This document shows, piece by piece, positions 1-11,781 of a DNA stretch of 64,000 nt (within the stretch, counting starts at the first letter, position 1; each line of letters begins with the position of its first letter). The DNA is from Bryopsis sp. KO-2023. Lineage: Eukaryota > Chlorophyta > Ulvophyceae > Bryopsidales > Bryopsidaceae. Location of the stretch: NCBI GenBank assembly GCA_030272585.1, contig BSYQ01000003.1:682001-746000 (forward strand). The letters are read 5' to 3'. Below the pieces are notes generated by a model. The model was not told the origin of the DNA and did not search any database. It saw nothing but the letters and a program-made list of their open reading frames with translations. The position numbers were made by a program, and so were the translations under genes.

Positions 1-998
1 ACCTCCCAAGATAGCGTGTTGCTGGGGGAGGTGTTTGCCCGGTTGTGAAACCTCATTTCTTCCCTGGGCTCTTCGTCCGGATTAGCCACAGTTGACTCTC
101 TGAGTTTGAACTCAGTGGCCTCCCTCAGCCACACATTTGTCAGTTTCTGGAAATCCTTCATCCATTTGGTTTTCTGGGCCCAGTGGCAAATGAAATTGCT
201 CGACATCACTGGGAAGCGAATTTGAGCTCCGACTTCCATGACAGCCTGGTAGTAACTGGGATCCGTGGGGCGGGCATCGCGATAGTGGCGTGAAAACCAT
301 CTCGTCGCCAAGTAAAACACGGTGTTTTCGCTAACCGCCTGGAGCCTATCCTGCGCAAACAGTTCCGTCACCGCCACCTTGGACAACCCCAGGAACGCCT
401 CCATCAGATCTTTGCTCTGGGCGACCTTCTCCACGTCACCGAACTTCCGCAACAACACAAACCTGGCCTTTTCCCTGGCCAACCGCATTCCGGGCTGGAG
501 CGACACCCCCGGTCGCCCCTCGAGCTCTAGAATCTTCAGCGCTTCGACCAAACTGGACAGTCTCGCCTCGCCCAGCTGGCAACACACTTCGGAAAGGCAG
601 CTGTGGACGACGAAGCGGTCGGCGAGCTCCAACAGACTCAGCAGCTTTTCCACTTCCAGCGAAGGCAACTCCTTGTCGTGCATGAAACTCAAGAGCAAGC
701 CGCATGTGTGGACTTGCGTCCATGGGACCCTCACTTCCAGCTCTTTCGTGGAGCATTCTTCTTTCCAGCCCCCGAAAGCTCGGTCGAAATACTCCGACTC
801 AGAGGCGACCACGCCGCGCACCACTCGATAGCACGCCGCTGCATTGTTCAACCGAATGCTATCCTCGGGGAGGACCCGTATCAGCCCGTCGCAAAATCTC
901 TCGTTGTTAAACATCTCTCCGAGAGGGGAAGGCGTCAACCTGGCCGCTCTCTGTACACACTGCGATAACCTTAGTGGTTTCACAGGAGTGTCGTACAT
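1..998 (-). CDS. BTB/POZ-BACK domain protein, 3' end outside the window
   Basis: One open exon reads leftward from an ATG at 996-998 and runs off the window edge, giving about 332 codons. After a short leader the protein has a BTB-like section, with a surface-exposed region, F-D-R-A-F and L-L-S-F-M-H followed by L-E-L-A-D-R-F near residue 140. A BACK-type helical section follows (G-L-S-K-V-A-V-T-E-L-F, then L-Q-A-V-S-E-N-T-V-F and R-W-F). BTB-BACK proteins usually act as substrate adaptors for Cullin-3 ubiquitin ligases; that role is inferred from the family. The start was chosen because the frame stays open from this ATG and the BTB section begins soon after it. No Kelch or other C-terminal partner domain is visible before the edge. 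The next gene in the same direction ends at 1982. Confidence 0.72.
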   Translation of the reverse strand, partial: MYDTPVKPLRLSQCVQRAARLTPSPLGEMFNNERFCDGLIRVLPEDSIRLNNAAACYRVVRGVVASESEYFDRAFGGWKEECSTKELEVRVPWTQVHTCGLLLSFMHDKELPSLEVEKLLSLLELADRFVVHSCLSEVCCQLGEARLSSLVEALKILELEGRPGVSLQPGMRLAREKARFVLLRKFGDVEKVAQSKDLMEAFLGLSKVAVTELFAQDRLQAVSENTVFYLATRWFSRHYRDARPTDPSYYQAVMEVGAQIRFPVMSSNFICHWAQKTKWMKDFQKLTNVWLREATEFKLRESTVANPDEEPREEMRFHNRANTSPSNTLSWE

Positions 999-1981
999 AG
1001 AAAGACTGTCAGGGTGTGAGAATGGTGTGGCTGGCACAGAACCACTAAACAAAGGTCCCCGTTACTCAGCGCCCTCTGTGGACGAGTTTCAGCGTTCTCT
1101 TTGCGTAAATACCGTCTCGAGGCAATCTGCAAATGTTTTGTCGTGTGCACAAGGACGGAGCGCGAACGCGTGGTTTGCAACGCTGGCGTTACTGAAAGCT
1201 GAGGCTCTCAACAGCTGTTCGGCACCACACTTATACATTTCCGCACTCCTGACAAAGACGATTGACGGCTACCTCTCTCGCGTGTTAATATCGGATCGAT
1301 GTGAATTATTCATGGCGTGTTGGGTTGACAAGCTTGGCGGGCTGCTGGGGGTTGAAAGTGTGTGTTCGCAGAGGTGGCAGAGATGTGGCATTTTTGAATA
1401 TCAATGGAAACTGCGTAAATCGCAAGGGTATCGCGAAAAAGAACTTGACACTGGAAGCCAATGACACACATTTTGAGGCGCAAGGAACCTAGCTTCGCTC
1501 TCTTGCTTCAAAAGATATTTTTAACACTAAGAAAGAGTTTAAACAAGGCTCCAAGACTCCCTTTGTCATCACAGCTCATTCCTAAGTGCCACCTCAGCCA
1601 CCACAATTTGAACATGCTATGGGTGGATTCTCATCTTCATTTCTCGTCCTCTTCGGTGAACCATCTTCAGGATAGCCTTTGACCTTGCGCTTCACTCCAC
1701 TGGTTGAGAAAGATCCAAGGCGGCAAAACATACATACATTCAGGCTTCAGGCCCTTCACACTTATCAGTACAGGTTTTTTTTTAACAAAACTAAAAAGGA
1801 GTCTTGCGCTCTCTTACAATGTTATGAGGATGACATCAAATGCCCATTCTCATGTTTTCGTTTTCGTTTTCGTTTTTTATTTTATTTATTTTTATCTTTT
1901 TGGGGGGGCAGGAGTATATGAGCTATGATTCTGACATGAAGGATGAATATATCTTGCAAGTATTTACGCTAGGAGGCAACT
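999..1981. other. Intergenic region between BTB-BACK gene and JMJD6-like gene
   Basis: Both flanking genes read leftward, so this holds the promoter of the BTB-BACK gene and the 3' flank of the JMJD6-like gene. I see no convincing coding exon. A T-rich run of ttttcg repeats lies at about 1856-1880. Confidence 0.5.
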
Positions 1982-3763
1982 TCAAACAGGTCCAGAAACC
2001 CCCCCACCAAGTTCTCCCCTCAACCCCTCCCAAACACTATTCACTAACCTTGTGGCTGGTTTTGATTCTGCTTCAGAATCAGAGGATGATGACCCTGAAG
2101 ACGAGGAGGAGGAAGAGGAGGAAGATGAGCTTGATCCCTCCCAAGTTGCACCTCCTCGCTTATCTATGTCTTCTGCAATTTTCACCAAATCTGGTCTGCG
2201 TTCCCTCAAAACTGACATCCATTTCGCTGACATCTTCGGCCTCGACTTGGAGGATCGAACCCATGCCTAACACCCAAAATACGACCCTTTTTACGTTTTC
2301 TAATGAAATAGAAAATGATCAGAGAGTGGGAGGATCTTCAACTGGTTGATTCTCTTGTGTGTATTGGCATCGTTAATTTCTGAAAACAGACCTACCCTTG
2401 AGAAATTGGCGGTGCACACATAATTGTGAGTAACTGCGATTGTCATCTCCAAATTCATCACAGCATGCCACCAGCCCCCTGGAACGAACACCGTCTCACC
2501 AGGGCCCTGGATCAAGTCCATCGGCTTAGCTGTCAACCAGTCAGGCCTCTCGGTCAAAGGGTAAACATTGGAAAACCAACTCACGGCTTCTCGATCCACG
2601 CCAGGAATCTGTGGCATCACCACCTGCATACACCCCCCAACTCAAAAACAAGCACTTTTACTGGCACCGAAAGTGAGTCTGGAAACTTGGGTTTTAGGAT
2701 CTATACCGATGTGGACCTTTTAGTTAGTTAAGGATTGTAAACTCACTGTTTTTGGTGTGCCGGGTGGAAACAACACCCATCGCTTGCGACCTTGTACTAA
2801 CGTATTCCATGCATTGGTTGCCAATGGATCGGTGTGTAGACCACTGCAAGCAAAACAAAGGAAAAGACCTCACTCAAAGCAAACTTGATCATTTCAATTT
2901 CCTTCTCACATTTTTCACCCAGGAGGATTTGATCCTGGGGCTTGGGTGCCATAAAAATAAAATAAAAATACATAAAATACATATAAATGCCTGACCCTAC
3001 TGCTCCACGGAGGATATTTCGCTCATCCCCACACATTTCGCATTGCGACAAGTTGAAAATATATGGTTTCTGGACTTGCGCTTGCAAAGTCATATATATA
3101 AATCACCTTCCACTTCTTGCAGGGCCCATGACAAACCATCTGTGAGGGGGCCGCCTTTTGTCCCCAACATATTTAAACAAATCTTCGCAAAAGTATTCAG
3201 GGATTTGGTAGTCCTGCAGCAGCGACTTGCTCCCATGTCTGTCACCAAAAGTGCCATCAAAAATGTACAAAGGTGAGTCATCCTGCCCATGCTTGGGGTG
3301 ATGCAAATAGTGCAAGTAATGCCCGAGCTGAAGCCGTACCGCATAGCCTTCATCATCCTCCCCCACCTAAACGAAAAAAAATCAACAAAAACACAGAAAA
3401 CAAAAAAGGCCTGTTGAATTCTGCGTGAGGATATCCAAACAAGAACGAAGACATATGACAATCAATTGTTCATTGGACTAGAGCTGAAAACAGAAAACCA
3501 CAGAGGTTTTGATATCAGCTGATGGAAATTTTCGTGGACTTTTTCAACTTCCAAAGTTTAGTTTAGTTTTGGGATGAAAAGTTACGGTTACCTTGAATTT
3601 GTGATCGCCAAATTTTTCCAACAGCTTGGATTCCGTCCACTCAGTTTTCGCCTTCCAAGCATCCACCAAACCTGTTATCACGACCGGTATTCTCGGCTTT
3701 TCATAAAGCTCCACGAATTTCTCAACACTTATTTCCTGCAGGGCATTTCCGAAGATCAAAAAC
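1982..3763 (-). CDS. JMJD6: JMJD6-like JmjC dioxygenase (lysyl hydroxylase family), five exons seen, 5' exon missing
   Basis: Exons read leftward at about 3763-3592, 3366-3107, 2843-2747, 2623-2396 and 2266-1982. All introns fit GT-AG and the phases join correctly. JMJD6 is an Fe(II)/2-oxoglutarate nuclear enzyme that hydroxylates lysines of splicing factors; arginine demethylation is also claimed. The metal ligands are present: H-T-D in exon 3 after R-S-G-S-G-L, and the distal His in the P-G-G-W-W-H motif. The strongly conserved S-P-L-Y-I-F-D and [12 protein letters not shown] stretches are also visible. The C-terminus has a run of serines with acidic residues, as in animal JMJD6. The N-terminal exon, expected to hold the W-x-x-x-N-Y-Y region, was not found upstream. 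The 5' edge of the first exon listed is uncertain; an alternative acceptor lies near 3740. Confidence 0.9.
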
Positions 3764-4849
3764 CTTGACAAAACACCAACAAAAAAAGAAACAAAAAAAA
3801 AAACATTTCCCAGAAACAATCAGAAAAACCTTCAAGGATATTCTGTTTTGAGAGGATCTGTTGTTTGCTCACTTTCACAAAGGCAAGGAAAAAAATCTCT
3901 CTGATTAAAACAAAAGCACACTTATATCATTGCATGCACTATGAATGGCTTTTGATTACTGACCGTACAATGCACTCTGGGGACGGAGTCCTGGATGCCC
4001 TCTGTAGAAGTTACATTCTTCTCAGAATATTTATATCGCCGCCTACATATATTACACCAAGTGATTCATGCTGAATTTGTGTGAAAATGACTAAATACCC
4101 TAGCAGTCGTAACAAATTGGAATTTATTTTTTTCGACTGTGACTGTTTTCCGTAGGACATCCAACAGTACCATCCAGTCGACAACTAGTCAATCGCATAT
4201 AGATCCATTTTCAAAGAATTGATTTAACGGAAAACAATTTCACAAAAAAACAAAGCACTCCAAAAGTGATTCAGCTATTACCCCATTCGTCCACATTGTA
4301 CAAGGATGGTACCACAGGAGGAAAATCAGCAAAAAACACACAAAAAATAGCATAAGCATATCCTCCTGGAAAGAAATTCATTTGATATCCTTAAGACTGA
4401 TCAATACAAAAAAATGAGGAAATGGGAAACTATTCTCCAAAAAAAAAATACTTGAAAAAATATGAAACTGCCACACACCAGTCTCCCTGTGAAACACTAA
4501 GATTACTCCGGGCCTCTCGCTTGACAGCTCTGATTTTCTTTTCAATATATCTGACCGAACACGAAAATAAAAATTAATTCAATCACCTGAAAACTCAACA
4601 TTTCTGATATCAGTTTAGTCCACCCCTCCCCCCCCAAAAAATAGAAAAAAAAAGTTGAGAAAAAATGAAATGCTTGTTGTAGGGCATACTCCAACCGTTT
4701 TGAGTGAAAAGTGGCAATGGAGGTTCAAGCAGATACGGACTTGATTTCTTCTTCGTTGCATTCGTCGCGTTTCTTCTCGTCCATCGCTGTCGAAACTTTG
4801 GCGTCGACCATTATCCTGCAGGTTGGTAAAGAGGAGGTGAAAAAAAATT
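3764..4849. other. Region upstream of JMJD6-like exons, no confident exon
   Basis: A-rich and intron-like in composition. It should contain the JMJD6 first exon or its 5' region, but I could not identify it. Short minus-strand open stretches around 4690-4820 are rich in Arg, Lys and Glu and could be part of it, without convincing similarity. Confidence 0.35.
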
Positions 4850-7710
4850 AATGGACCCAGCAGATAAAGCACAACCCAGTGACGTCAGCAAGTGGAACGA
4901 ACTGACAGAAAAATTACTACGCGTTTGGAAATGCGAAATCTGTTGGAAAAGCCATGCAGCTGTTGCTGGACTGCTTTTTCTCACTATTTGGGGTGCGTTT
5001 TGAGGGCTGTTTTCGAGTTTCCAACGGCCTATCTTTTCACAACAGTCGATCGTCGCGATGGCTCGTTTCTTTTGCCTTGGTATTTCCTTCATCTTTGCAG
5101 TTTTGGCTCGCGCCGCCACTTCTTGTGTAATCAATCATCGCTGCGATTTCCCTGGGGATGGACTTTTGAACGATGGCTCATAGTGAGCATCAGGGGGAGT
5201 GTTCTATCTTGGTTTCGAAATGAAATGAAGCACAAGTGTTTTTTCCTGGAGGGGGGAGGAGAGTTTTCGTGCGGATTTTTATTCCTCCGTTTTCGTTGGT
5301 GTGCAGCTATATCACCCAGAGCGACATGGAGTGTTGCCTTGCGTGCAAGTACAAATGGGGTGAGCACTGGCAATCCTGCATTAAGCTTCGGTCGCTTAAG
5401 CGGCAGCGAAACCAGTTCGAAAGCGATTCTGCGCGATCCAAGGTTTCAGAAACTGTTTTGATTTGCGCAGGGTGCTGGACGTGGGTTCGCTTCCAAGTGG
5501 ATGGAGGAGGCCACAGAAGGGGAGAGTGTTGGCTGAGAGATAGGTGGAATCCAATGCGGGAGAGAGGGTCAACCAATTGTGGATCGTACTGCACAAAGAC
5601 CGTGCGTTTCACAAGAAAGAGCAGCCGTTGTAGCTGTAGTTTTGTATTGTTTTGATGGGGATGCCATTCGGCATGGTTCTGAATCATTGAATCTGTTGAA
5701 TTTTCCTTGCGATGCCCGCTGACGGCGGCGCTTTGCTTTCATCGCTTTTTTCTTCTTGTAAATTGTTTTCAATCTGATAAGACGTCAATAGAAGGTGCAT
5801 TGAATTACTTTCTCAAAGGAAAGGTGCTCCTTCGTTTGTGGCATTTGGCCGTCAGCACGACTCCAAGAGTTGCACCATTCACTTGGTTGCTCCAGCAGCC
5901 ATGTTTTCAGTGCAATCAGCGTGCCCTGAGCCGATGCTGGTGTGTGTGTACTTGGTAGCAGTGGGATCGATGCCACAATGGCCAGGATTGGCATTGCTGC
6001 AGTGGTCGATGCAAGTGGTTCAATGGTTTGGATAAATGTGCCCCTTAAAATGGTGAGATGCAAGCATAATCCTGAATCGTTGGAAAGGAAAAGAATCTTG
6101 GAGCTTTTCTATGGAACAATCACTTCCATACAATTGATTTATCTATCATGAATGGTTTAATTTTGCCATGCAGTTGATGGATTCCTCGTTTTGTCTGAAA
6201 TTTTCAGGTCAATCTTGGAAAACCTCTTCTGGGCATAATACGAATGGAAATGGATTGGAGGGTGAGTCCATGGAGCCGGCACTAGATATAATAGTCTTTT
6301 CTTAGGTTTCTATTATTTTTCAAAAAATTTTGGTAAAAGGCGGAAAAAAAATTGCCAATAAAAACTGAGGTATTAACAGGAGACCCTTGCCTGGAAGAAT
6401 AGAACATCTATCCAGTGACAGGCATTCATTAGTCATTTTCATAGGAAACTTACTTATCATGAGCGATTCATTAATCAGGGCACTTGGTGGAGACAGTCTT
6501 GTGGTAGTAAAAAGTGGTGAAGGCCCTTTTCAACTGCACAAGCCTATTTTCATCCTCACTCACCGAAATTCATTGTTTTCTACCACTGCCCAAATGAGTT
6601 TAGGGGATTTTTGGGGATTCTTGCTTAGGAATTGTAGGAACTATAGAGATCTCACTGATTGTGGAGGCAGTTTTTCATTTTCACAACATATTTTTTGAAG
6701 TCTCCATGACTGAAGGAATAGGGTCATTCTGCGAGGTCGATGGATTTCATCTTGTAAGGCTCATTGGATTTTGGATTCCTGCTGCTCTTCTACATTGCTT
6801 TGCATGTTACATCATTGTGGGGATTTCTCAAAAGACCTCGCCATCGTACAGAGTGAATCCCACGAAAGGAAAGTTTGTTCATGAATACATACATTAATCT
6901 CAGACCGTCCAACAAATTGCTCCAAATTGAAGCCTTGTGGAACACCGCACCTGATTGGCTGTCGATTTCTTTCAAAACACTTCCTCGAACATTTTCCAGG
7001 AATGTTTCGATTGCTGCGATCGATCCTATATAGGATATATAGGATATATCCTAGCAGGAGCACACGTTTTTCCAACACGGGTAACAACAAAAGCCTTGCC
7101 TTTTGGTGGGGATTCCCAGAGTGGGCACATCTACCACCATGCATCAGTTCGAGAGGAGGATCGAACTAGTAACAGACACGCAATTTGGATCAACAGCTTT
7201 ACTAAAGTAAAGCTATGTGACGAGCACCGGAGAAGCGAATACCAAGAAGGATTTGTTGTGGCAAACCGCAGCCGTAAAACCCCAAGTCTTGATGTTTTCA
7301 GTCGTCTTCTTTTGTCCAGCTTTAATTTTAGAGCATTGAAAAAAGCCCATACAAATCACTGCCGCCGCAAACAAAAACTAACAAACTTTTCAACATAGTT
7401 AACACGTTATTCTTCCCATGCGCAGCAACGCTGCAAGATCCACCAGTGGTTATCATCCAAATAAAAAACCTGGGGCCTGCTGGGGTAGCAAAAAATCGTT
7501 TTGTCAAAAACTGCACCAAAGCTATTATCTACAAATGGGTTTCAAAACATCATGTTTGGGGGAGTCGTCTTTCGTCGCTGCCCAGCTCTCCTCCTTTGCT
7601 TGGATGCAGTAGAGCTCACAATCGTTGCCCTGCGACAATACACATGTGAATTAATACGCTCAGAAGGGCTTGTAGATCAGAATCAGCTGACGGCGGGAAA
7701 TTTGTTGTGT
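4850..7710 (+). other. Unresolved region with possible plus-strand exons
   Basis: No gene is convincing. Three pieces have exon-like borders. The first is an ATG at 4850 followed by about 45 open codons, a hydrophobic stretch A-A-V-A-G-L-L-F-L-T-I-W and a possible donor at about 4993. The second is 5942-6053, ending at a donor gtgaga. The third is 6208-6259, a short piece between ttttcag and gtgagt that continues the same frame. A fourth open stretch at about 7426-7570 follows a gcgcag acceptor. They might form one gene for a small membrane protein, but I recognise no family and cannot join them safely. A short A/T palindromic repeat (ctatataggatatataggata) sits near 7024-7052. Confidence 0.25.
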
Positions 7711-9364
7711 TTACTTCGCGATGCTCAATTTTGCTTGTTCTGATTTCAACCATCGATTGAGCCACTCCACTGTTTGAGTTTTATCCTGGACACCGTCTGC
7801 CAGCATCAAATCCAAAATGCAAGTGCTGTCGTCGTCCTCTGCGAAAAGGGGTCGATTCTTCACTTCCCATCCCAACATACGACAAAGCTTGCGGAATCAG
7901 AGGATTGGCAAATCAGCGCTTACTGTTGATGGGTGTTTCAGACGTGCATAAACTGGTGAGCAGCGTCCTGGCTCTGTATGTTGCTACACTGTCGCTACGA
8001 AACGAAAGGAATTTCTCCAACTTGGGGATAATGCCTTTGTCCAGCATTGCTCGCTGATTCTGAGGATTAGTCGAGTGGAGGTTCACCAAGCATCCTGAGA
8101 CGACACATTTCCCTGAATGGAAATATCTGAGGTAAGTTTTTAACTTCAAAGTTTGTGGCTGAGGGGAACTTACCCAAGGCGAACTGCGAGACTTCACGCT
8201 CCGGGCCTTCCTCCAAAAGTGAGAACAACGGCTCCATCACACCCGACTCCCTCAAAATATCCTGTAGGGAACCTGCTTTAGCTTTTTGTATGGTGGCAAA
8301 ATATTTGCGGCTCTTTCAGATTGATCACCTTGTTAATATCATCTGCGGATATATTCTCTAGCGCTTTCGCAGCTGCCAAAGTTATTTCGTCGTCGCGACT
8401 TTTTTTCAGCAGCGAGATCAGAGTCTGCAAACCATTCTCGTTGCGTACGGCGCGCCTGGCGTCTCTTGAACAGCACAGAAGTGGATTCTTAACCAGCACC
8501 AAACCAGAAAGGTGGCATAGCCATGTTTCGAGTAGTGTGCGAATGGTGCTTACTTATTGTTCAACGCCAGCAGCGCGAGCTCGTTACAAATACACAGCAT
8601 GACGTCTTTGTTGATGCTCTCATTTGAAGGGTTGGTTGGAAGGATAATACTGGCTGGCGCTGGGCTCTTCTCTGTCGAGTCAGGGTCGACTGAGTACCCA
8701 ACACACATCCGATCGACGCCGGCTTCAGATATCAAGCGAGGAAAAGAAACAAACCAATAACTGATGGCGTTTTGATCTGTTTGTTGAGCGAGAAACAAGC
8801 GCGCAATATTCTATCAATATCAATATTGGACATTGGGTGACCACAAGTCGGGTTTTGGACTGGAAGAGAAATGATGATCGCGAAGACGCAAGTGGGTTTT
8901 TGCGGGGTTTCGGAGGCTGGGGAGCTGCCAACTGCGGCAGTGCTTTCGACGAGCTTTGCACGTGCCGTTTTCTGGTATCTTTGTTTCAAATATTGATTGC
9001 AGGCACCTTGCTGCGTCAAGAACGTCTGGCCCCACGCAGCTTGGGCACCTCGATCAAGTCTGTGGATCAACACACCCAACAGCCCACTTTCCCATATTTC
9101 TTCAGGGCAGCCTCTGCACACCTCAAAAACCTGATGGCAACAGCGCGGGCTTGGGCAACATTAATTGCAATCTTTGTATATCCTAACAAACACAGGCCTC
9201 ACGAAACTGGACACCGATGCCCAAACCGTTCAGAATTCTACCTGCGTCGCCCCTTCCAGTTGCTTGGAAAGATCACCACTAAGCAACCAACCGATGAGCG
9301 TCGTAAGAGTTTCTGGGTTTATGAACGCTGATCGCGATCTCACAGTGTCCGCAGCCACAGTCAT
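7711..9364 (-). CDS. Armadillo-repeat protein, about seven exons
   Basis: The start ATG is at 9362-9364 and the first exon runs to a gtagaa donor near 9235. Later exons lie at about 9160-9125, 9115-9000, 8730-8556, 8487-8320, 8265-8180, 8120-7917 and 7893-7711, ending with TAA at 7711-7713; several borders are approximate. ARM-type helices are clear: D-V-M-L-C-I-C-N-E-L-A-L-L-A-L-N-N, then R-R-A-V-R-N-E-N-G-L-Q-T-L-I-S-L-L, then A-A-A-K-A-L-E-N-I-S, then G-V-M-E-P-L-F-S-L-L-E-E-G. The C-terminal exon is not ARM-like (K-L-C-R-M-L-G-W-E-V and a final W-L-N-R-W-L-K). ARM proteins act as protein-binding scaffolds; the partner here is unknown. The middle of the gene (8740-9000) is the least certain part. 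Confidence 0.65.
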
Positions 9365-10128
9365 TTTGGGGGCTATTTCTCTTGTCTATGAACTAGCTTC
9401 CGCAACCTCAAAGCAGCCGATTTTCTTCCCGAACAGAGCCTTCTCTTAACCGAGCACAAACAGAACTCATACAGGACCCCTCTAGTCAACACCAAGTCAA
9501 CCTAAACCACGATCTATCTCCCATAGCGTTGGGGGTGAAAGTTGAACTGAGACACGTACAGTGCGTGTCCGTGATCCTGGGGTGGTGGAGGTGTCTGTCC
9601 ACTGGCTAGATCTAACCGCTCCATTTGTTATAGACGGAGTAGGGCAATTCATATTGTTCTAACTAGATCGGTTAGGTCTCAGGGTCGTTGTGACGGTTAG
9701 CTCGGAAGATTTGTAGCAGGCGATCCACATCCAAGACTGTGTCTTCCAGAGAAAAACAAAGGTTGCTGTTTGAAAGCTCGACTTCAGTGGAGGTTTGCGA
9801 TTTTGATATGGATGATAGCTGCGCAATGCGGCTTTTTGTTGGAACCGTTGGATTTATGGTCAGCGTTCGTCCATTGAAAAAGAGTGTATTGTGAACTCTG
9901 GAGGCTTTTTTCTGTGAAAAAAGTTGATTTCACCTAGTTTCGTGAAATGATTGCGTTTTTGAGATGGCTTTCTTCAGTAGCTGGTTTTGTTCCCTTTTAC
10001 TCGTCCCACTGCACAGTCGATGATTATTCAGGAGTTCAAAGAAAATAATAACAAAAAAAATCAGATAGATTGAGGACTTTTGATCAAAAATAGAGTTGTA
10101 TTCTGTGACTCATTCCGCGGAACAGTTG
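9365..10128. other. Intergenic host DNA left of the transposon stack
   Basis: Probably the promoter of the armadillo-repeat gene plus spacer. I see no coding exon, RNA gene or repeat that I can support. Confidence 0.4.
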
Positions 10129-10133
10129 CACAA
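10129..10133. repeat. Target site duplication of element B, left copy
   Basis: The five bases cacaa directly before the left LTR are repeated directly after the right LTR at 53906-53910. This is the staggered cut expected of a Ty3-type integrase and fixes both ends of element B. Confidence 0.9.
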
Positions 10134-10297
10134 TGTAGGAGAGAAGTGATTGTATGACTCAGTTGGGAGGGTTAGGATTGTGAGTGGTCAGGAAGAAGGA
10201 CAGTTAGAGTTTGGTTACTGTCATGTCGAATTGGGAAGTATTAAATGTGGGCCAGCGAACAGATGTTTGTAAGATTTTGACACAGTCTTATCATTTA
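10134..10297 (+). repeat. Element B 5' LTR (164 bp)
   Basis: Starts TGTAGGAG and ends TCATTTA. It is identical by eye to 53742-53905. It is unusually short for a Ty3/gypsy LTR and ends in TA rather than CA. The end is fixed by where the two copies stop matching and by the flanking duplication. Confidence 0.9.
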
Positions 10298-10754
10298 GTT
10301 GGTGGCCAAGAAGGGGAAGCAGAGTTGCTTTGCTCTGACGGCCTTTTCGATCAAATATTCTTCTTCATTTTCTATCGACTCGACTATTCTTGTGATATCT
10401 TTGGCCGACGCCGTGGTCAATCAGCAAACCGTCGGTGGACTTCATCTTCGATAACCTCGAGGACAAGCTTGTGCACTACGCTGTGCTGGGAAAACAGGCT
10501 CGATTGAATTTATCTTTGTGAAAAATATTATTGACCAGTGACGCGCAGCTAGCGTTTTTCGAACGGAAAGAGAAGCTGGGTCAAAAAAGGGTTTTGAAGT
10601 GTTAAACCGGACAGACCGGCAATTTGGACCGGTGTTTTTATTTGCATTGTGGGCAGACAGTGCATTGATTTGGATTTGATTTGTTTTTCGACGTGTTGTC
10701 GACAGCTCCCTGACACTACCGCTCCTCTCCAACCCATTGCTCGCTCGCTCTCTG

Positions 10755-10774
10755 ATGGACGTTCAACTGCTGGC
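10755..10774 (+). pseudogene. Element B gag-pol, piece 1 (start codon)
   Basis: The ATG at 10755-10757 opens the gag frame, and after 20 bases the frame is cut by a 466-bp MITE. The eight bases ctgctggc (10767-10774) are repeated at 11241-11248. Dropping the MITE and one copy rejoins the frame without a shift. Confidence 0.85.
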
Positions 10775-11240
10775 CAGAGATAGGACTTGGGCCAAAATTC
10801 TGGTCCGGCTACGGTCCGGTCCGGTTACGGTCGAGTTACGGTTCCGTATTACGGCCGTAACTCCGTACCGTAACCGGAGTAATATGTTGTTTTTACGGTA
10901 CGGAACAGGTACGGTATAGCTACGGTAGCCCCTAAATCATCGTGAAGTAGTGTGGTTCAGTGCTAAAGCGTTAGGCTGTAGTCTGTAAGGTCGTGGGTTC
11001 GAATCCCCCTGGGTTCCTTTGGGTTCTCGGGACCCTGCGGGGGTTACTATTTACGGTTTACGGTTGGTACGGTGGTTACGGTCGGTACGGTCCGGTACCG
11101 GAGCAGTACGGAGTGGTACGGTGGTCCGGTTCCGAGCACGAAAACCACTCCGGTCCGGACCGTAACTACCGTAACCGTAAGTGACCGGAGTGGGGTTACG
11201 GTACGGTTTACGGTACCGTAACCGGAAAGTCCTATCTCTG
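10775..11240. mobile_element. hAT-like MITE (466 bp) in element B gag, with tRNA-like core
   Basis: Terminal inverted repeats CAGAGATAGGACTT and AAGTCCTATCTCTG are flanked by the 8-bp duplication ctgctggc at 10767-10774 and 11241-11248. An 8-bp duplication and a CAGAG start fit hAT superfamily elements. Both subterminal regions are packed with a short motif, TTACGG or CCGTAA, as in hAT transposase-binding arrays. The centre (10947-11022) holds a tRNA-like sequence. There is no transposase, so it is non-autonomous. Confidence 0.88.
10947..11022 (+). other. tRNA-like sequence inside the hAT-like MITE
   Basis: A near-A-box (TGGTTCAGTGCTAAAGCG) is followed at tRNA-like spacing by a perfect B-box, GGTTCGAATCC, at 10996-11006. 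The middle (CTGTAG) recalls a tRNA-Tyr anticodon region. I could not fold convincing acceptor and T stems, so this is probably a tRNA-derived relic with an internal Pol III promoter, not a functional tRNA. Confidence 0.55.
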
Positions 11241-11248
11241 CTGCTGGC

Positions 11249-11371
11249 GCAATGCCTCACTGGACTGGCGGTACCCGAATTCAACGCTCAGTGTCGGGAC
11301 CCTGACGACTTCTTGGACTCGTTCGAAGGTTGGCTGGGAAAAACACAGGCCTGGAGTGACGAAATGGCGGC
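11249..11371 (+). pseudogene. Element B gag, piece 2
   Basis: Continues the gag frame after the MITE (A-Q-C-L-T-G-L-A-V-P-E-F) for 41 codons. It is then interrupted by element A. The last five bases gcggc are the target duplication of A, repeated at 47270-47274. Confidence 0.85.
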
Positions 11372-11781
11372 TGATAAAAACACGGGAAAGTATCGAGTAG
11401 TGGTAGACGTTACGTCTAGAACCACGGAAACACGGATAAGAGTCTTTGCTTACAAGCTTACTCTAGAACATTGTTACCTCGGTCCGGATCCAATAAATAT
11501 GGGGCCGGACCGACAACCTGGCAAAAGGAACGGTTGAGAGCTGTCGGACCCAGCGTCCACTGGACCGACAGATCCAGACCAAATCCTTCTCAGGACCGTT
11601 GGTTGGATTGTGTGGACACGGTAACTGCCACCGTGTCCACCTCTCACTTGGGTCAGTCGGACTGTACTGCTGGACCGGCTCTGTTACCGAACCAGGCACT
11701 GATTACCGGACCAGGCTGATCCAGTCCGACTGGATCGACTTAGGTGAATGTGTACTCGTTCCAGAGTCCACATTCGTATCA
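11372..11781 (-). repeat. Element A 3' LTR (410 bp)
   Basis: Starts TGATAAAA and ends GTATCA on the plus strand. It pairs with 46860-47269 at a constant offset of 35488. One base difference was noticed by eye. Confidence 0.92.
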
